DNA from: Imbricaverruca yamaguchii
Taxonomy: Eukaryota > Arthropoda > Thecostraca > Neoverrucidae
DNA length: 64,000 nt
Direction: 5' to 3'
Assembly (NCBI GenBank): GCA_034440575.1
Contig: JAOTOL010001625.1
Location: forward strand, 2,451,501 to 2,515,500
Below are positions 60,227 through 64,000 of this stretch, piece by piece. Positions within the stretch are counted from its first letter, which is position 1. The number at the start of each line of letters is the position of its first letter. The notes under the pieces were generated by a model, which saw nothing but the letters and a program-made list of their open reading frames with translations, was not told the origin of the DNA and ran no database searches. A program made the position numbers and the translations under genes.

Positions 60227-60290
60227 GAACATCTGCATGTTGAGTAAACATCTACATGTTGAGTGAACATCTACATGTTGAGTGAACATC
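60224..60290. repeat. 19-bp tandem repeat, 3-4 units
   Basis: gaacatctacatgttgagt repeats at 19-base spacing (core c at 60230, 60249, 60268 and 60287), with gcatgttgag in the first unit. Confidence 0.93.
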
Positions 60291-60993
60291 TACGCATTAA
60301 GATCTACTATTTTGACATGGATGAAACATTTTCGTAAACAACATCTGCGTTGGCCAACATTGTCTTGTACTAATGTTCGGAATGCTCACTTGTCTATGTG
60401 CAATATTTTGCCGTTTCATACGCGATAGTTTTCACCCTCCAGCCCGCCGTCCACCGTCCATGTTAAGCGTTTGGTGGCGGCCGGATGTCGTGGACGACCC
60501 AGTAGATAGCCACGCGCCTCCCCCGGATAACGCGTCAGCCGGGGAGTTGACCCATGGCACACTGACACATAGGGCGGTCACAAGCCAGACTGCGCTGGAA
60601 AGATTTTTGGTGTGAAATGACACAAACACAGCAGCCAGCCGCGCTGTTGTCATCAGTGTCACCACTTCTGCCCGCCTGGTATGGTATCTGTGCCCATGGC
60701 CAACGGCAGCTGTGGCCTCCTCCTCTGGCTGATAGTGACCAGAGTACTAACCTCAAGCCCGCTGTGCTGACACCGAAAATCAAATATCGTCTCGTGTGAA
60801 CAGAGGCGCGCTGCTACTTACGGCGTGCGCGCCAATCGGCTGACACGTTCTGTCTCCTGTTCCAGACGAGGCGAACCGACTGTTCAAAGACTACAAGGAG
60901 AACAGGGACATGGTGCATGGGATCGGAGCCCACTACTACATCACGTACCCGATCCAATTTCGCAACAATCGGCGGCAGACCACAATCACCACC
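60291..60993. other. No recognisable feature
   Basis: Short frames only, no domain seen. Confidence 0.4.
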
Positions 60994-61637
60994 CGGGTGT
61001 CTGGGCCCTCCAAGGTAATGTGGGTGTCCCGGACCTCCGAGGTAACGAGGGTGTCCAGGTCGTGCAGGGTAACGTGGGATGTCCGGGCCATCCCAGGTAG
61101 CGTGGGTGTCCGGGCCACCCAAGGTAACGCGGGTGTCCCGGCCATCCAAAGTAATGTGGGTGTACGGGCCATCCAAGGTGGCGTGGGTGTCCAGGTCGTA
61201 CAGGGTAACGTGGGTGTCCCGGCCATCCCAGGTAGCGTGGGTGTCCGGGCCACCCAAGGTAACGCGGGTGTCCCGGCCATCCAAAGTAATGTGGGTGTAC
61301 GGGCCATCCAAGGTGGCGAGGGTGTCCAGGTCGTACAGGGTAACGTGGGTGTCCCGGCCATCCCAGGTAGCGTGGGTGTCCCGGCCATCCCAGGTAACGC
61401 GGATGTCCGGGCCATCCGGGGTGGCACTGGAGACGGGTCGTACAAGGTAACACGGAAACCCGGGCCATCCAAGGTAGCGCGGGAGTCCGGGTCGTACAGG
61501 GTAACGTGGGTGTCCGAGACATCTAGGGTAACGCGAGAGTCCGGGGACATCCAAGGTAACGCGGAAGCCCGTGCCATCTAGAAATAGCGCATGAGTCTAG
61601 GCCACCCAAGGTGACGCCGAGGTCCTATCTGCCCAAG
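60994..61637. repeat. 27-bp minisatellite with a 135-bp higher-order unit
   Basis: About 24 units of ggtaacgtgggtgtcccggc plus catccaa. A five-unit block of 135 bp is repeated head to tail (61108-61242 and 61243-61377) with almost no differences, whereas single units differ clearly from each other. Edge units are more diverged. The nine-residue frames on both strands are repeat artefacts. Confidence 0.95.
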
Positions 61638-62588
61638 GTAACTCAGAAACCCAGCCCATCTACGAAAGTCGTTCTTGACCATATTCTGGGCATATGTTCT
61701 CTGATGAAACATTCATGTTACGTTCTTCATAAAGCACAGCGTGAGTACCATATTGCTCCTCGCTATGGTTGTATGTTCCTACTCCTCCATTCCCTGAAGT
61801 CAGATTCACACGGACTTAATTTGAGAACGCACAATCCAAAGTAAGGTGGATGTAAAGCGTCTACTGCTAGTCCGGAATCGAGTTTTTTGTATTATACGTT
61901 TTCACATTTTGGGCTGTTTGGAGCCGATTCAACAAAGTTGTATATATTTGCTGAGGGTTGCGTGTTTAAATTGGAAGTATGGCCTTCCTTGTTCGCGAAT
62001 TGTTTGTGCGGAAACTCAGGCACCTCCATCGAGGCATCCTACAGTTGGAATAGCTAACTCAGAGCACTACCAATCGTTTGGAACTCGAACCTGAACGAGG
62101 CTAGTGCAAATGATGTGTGTTCTTATGCTGTCCAGATTGATTAGCATATTCTGTTGTTGCTGTGCCGGGCCGACTTTGTCTGATGTGTTCCGACAGGTGG
62201 CCTGTGCCAAGACCGTAACACGTCACCTGCCATCTCGTGTATTGTGGGGCAGGGTCAGCTCGTGGCTTCCTGTCTCGAGTGAAGGAACTTGTGCTAGGCA
62301 ACATAGTTGAGGAAGCTTGGAGTGCCGTTCTCAGACGTTACTGCGTTGCAGTATTGCCTAGGCCAGGTAGAATCCTATGCCCAATGTATCGGTTTTGGAA
62401 ACGTGGGTGTAGACCTGAATCATTCGTCTCAGGTAAATCAAAATCCCACCGACGTGGCTACACTCCTGAAAACATGACCTTATTTCAGCTGGAGCGAGAC
62501 AATACATCGTCTAGAAACGGCTTTTATCAGAAGGTCAGTTGGGTCTCGCTGTCACCCCTGAAATGTCACCTCCTGTCACCCCCTACTT
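61638..62588. other. No recognisable feature
   Basis: Ordinary sequence with short frames only. Confidence 0.4.
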
Positions 62589-62721
<133 letters not shown>

Positions 62722-63368
62722 CTTACTCTTTCCTCCCTCATTCTGTCGTTCCCTCACTATCTTACTCTTTCGCTATCTCTCTATTTCACTCCCTCACAGT
62801 TTCTCTCACTCGCTCTCGTTGTCGTTCTCATTCGCTCTGCCTTCGGAATCCTGATCAGAAAATATAATCACGAATTGAGTGCCACTGCGCTGTCCATTTC
62901 GCAGTGTGCAAATATGAAACAACTGTGATCATTGGTTTCAATGTCAAATTTCACGGCGTGTTCATTCATAGCGTCAGCTCGTGCCCTATGTCAACTTGCC
63001 CTTGTTCGAATCGAAATGTGATTTCAGGTTTCGACCAAGCACGTCGAGAAGACATCGCTCATCATTAAAGCATTCAGTCATCGATTCCGGGTCGACTTGG
63101 AACTCAACTCGTAAGTGTTGCCTGCTCAGGAATGTCTCTTGAGTGTTGCCTCCTCAGGAATGTCTCTTGAGTGTTCGCCCATTGTGACTGCGTGCGTGTC
63201 GCGTGGTAACTTGATGTCGGTGGTATTGTGCATGCTATCGGAGTATTGACAATTGCATGCACCATCATTGTATTTGGCATCATGGCATAACTTACTCGTG
63301 GGTTTGTCATTTGCGCGTTCTTTTTTACCATGCCGTACAATACTCCTCCTCCGTCGGGTGGGGGACCG

Positions 63369-63393
63369 ACAGTGGTTGCCTGGCAACCACTGT
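63369..63393. repeat. Perfect 25-bp palindrome
   Basis: acagtggttgcc, central t, ggcaaccactgt. Confidence 0.9.
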
Positions 63394-63909
63394 GAGTGGT
63401 TCCCTTGTGGTTCACTTGTGGCTTATGACTAATAGGCTTGAAATGTAAACTGTTGCATAATTATGTAAACAGCGAGTGTTACTCGAAGAAGGAAAGCAGG
63501 GAACAGAAAATAATTACTTAAGCAATATGTATTTGATGTTTCTCGCTGTATTAAGATATAAGCTGCCACTAAGCCATTAAGCTGGTGTTGCACAGACGCG
63601 ACAACAGGCGTCGTACTGTCCAGAAAACCGTAGCGCTGAGTGCACAACATGACATGTTTCCATGCCATTTCCACGACATTCGTACCCAGTTTCGTACCCC
63701 GACCCGCTTTTAGAGAAGTGACTAATATATCACCGACAGCTCTCTAAATGTTCGCTCGACCAAACCTAAAATCATGTATTTATTTGTGTCATGATACCCG
63801 ATATATTTCCCTGACGAAAGGAAAGATTAACATGGTCGTTCGGTGCATTATATTTTTCCCTTCAATCTCAGTATGTTGCTGCCAAAGGCCGTTGGTTAGG
63901 CGGGCATCC

Positions 63910-63943
63910 CAGCACAAAGTTCACAGTGCTGAACTTTGTGCTG
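63910..63943. repeat. Perfect 14-bp-arm hairpin
   Basis: cagcacaaagttca, loop cagtgc, tgaactttgtgctg. Confidence 0.9.
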
Positions 63944-63964
63944 AGCAAGCTGGGCTGTAACCCA

Positions 63965-64000
63965 GTGGTGATAGCTCAGCTTGGCGCGTCTGAAATGGCT
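63965..64000 (+). other. tRNA-like or SINE start cut by the window edge
   Basis: gtggtgatagctcagcttgg resembles the 5' end of a tRNA, with tagctcagcttgg as an A-box, 7 bases into the sequence. The D-stem partner does not pair well, so a SINE head is more likely than a tRNA gene. The rest lies outside the window. Confidence 0.3.

Larger units (their letters stand above)
62817..63960. other. No recognisable gene; two hairpins
   Basis: Contains a 30-bp direct duplication around gttgcctgctcaggaatgtc and gttgcctcctcaggaatgtc (about 63116-63175) and two hairpins listed separately. Confidence 0.45.

Overview
The window is metazoan nuclear DNA, gene-poor and repeat-dominated, not prokaryotic or organellar. 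No host gene can be supported: there is no multi-exon gene with recognisable domains, no rRNA, and no intact functional tRNA. What can be identified is retrotransposon remnants, small non-autonomous transposons, a SINE, dispersed repeats, and an unusual number of unrelated minisatellites and microsatellites. The decayed non-LTR elements carry RT, RNase H and a C-terminal zinc-knuckle region of a kind that I recall as very common in tick (chelicerate) genomes. A tick or related arthropod is therefore my best guess, but this is inference only.

Layout. 0-4.3 kb: a 36-bp minisatellite of about 120 units running off the left edge. 4.3-7.2 kb: unremarkable. 7.2-9.8 kb: a 39-bp minisatellite, a frameshifted retrotransposon ORF1 (gag-like, two zinc knuckles), then a Penelope-like element with RT motifs and a GIY-YIG endonuclease remnant. 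11.0-14.1 kb: an unidentified minus-strand ORF, a (TC)n tract and a 5'-truncated non-LTR element (RT, RNase H, C-terminal knuckle, CAAA tail). 14.3-20.2 kb: minisatellites of 25, 32, about 100, 31 and 54 bp, a hAT-like MITE and the first copy of a 361-bp repeat. 22-30 kb: microsatellites, a tRNA-derived SINE with a 12-bp target-site duplication, and minisatellites of 42, 30 and 24 bp. 30.6-35.9 kb: a nearly full-length but dead non-LTR element with ORF1, endonuclease start, RT and RNase H, interrupted by LTR-like sequence.

36-42 kb is mostly featureless apart from a second hAT-like MITE and a short 31-bp repeat. 42.7-47 kb holds a hexanucleotide array in sequence blocks, a MITE with roughly 37-bp inverted ends, an (AT)n tract beside a perfect hairpin, and two head-to-tail copies of the 361-bp repeat. 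47.7-52.3 kb is a large field of degenerate short units that ends in an inverted repeat with about 800-bp arms. 52.8-53.6 kb is the 3' end of a younger non-LTR element with an uninterrupted RNase H and C-terminal frame. 55.8-62.7 kb has minisatellites of 79, 54, 40, 19 and 27 bp and a long (TC)n tract. The last kilobase has two strong hairpins and a tRNA-like start at the edge.

There is no gene cooperation to describe. The region reads as heterochromatin-like or intergenic accessory DNA shaped by retrotransposition, foldback elements and repeated local tandem amplification. The observations most worth following are the 50.2-52.3 kb inverted repeat, the 361-bp repeat family and the internal duplication and substitution pattern of the 36-bp array.
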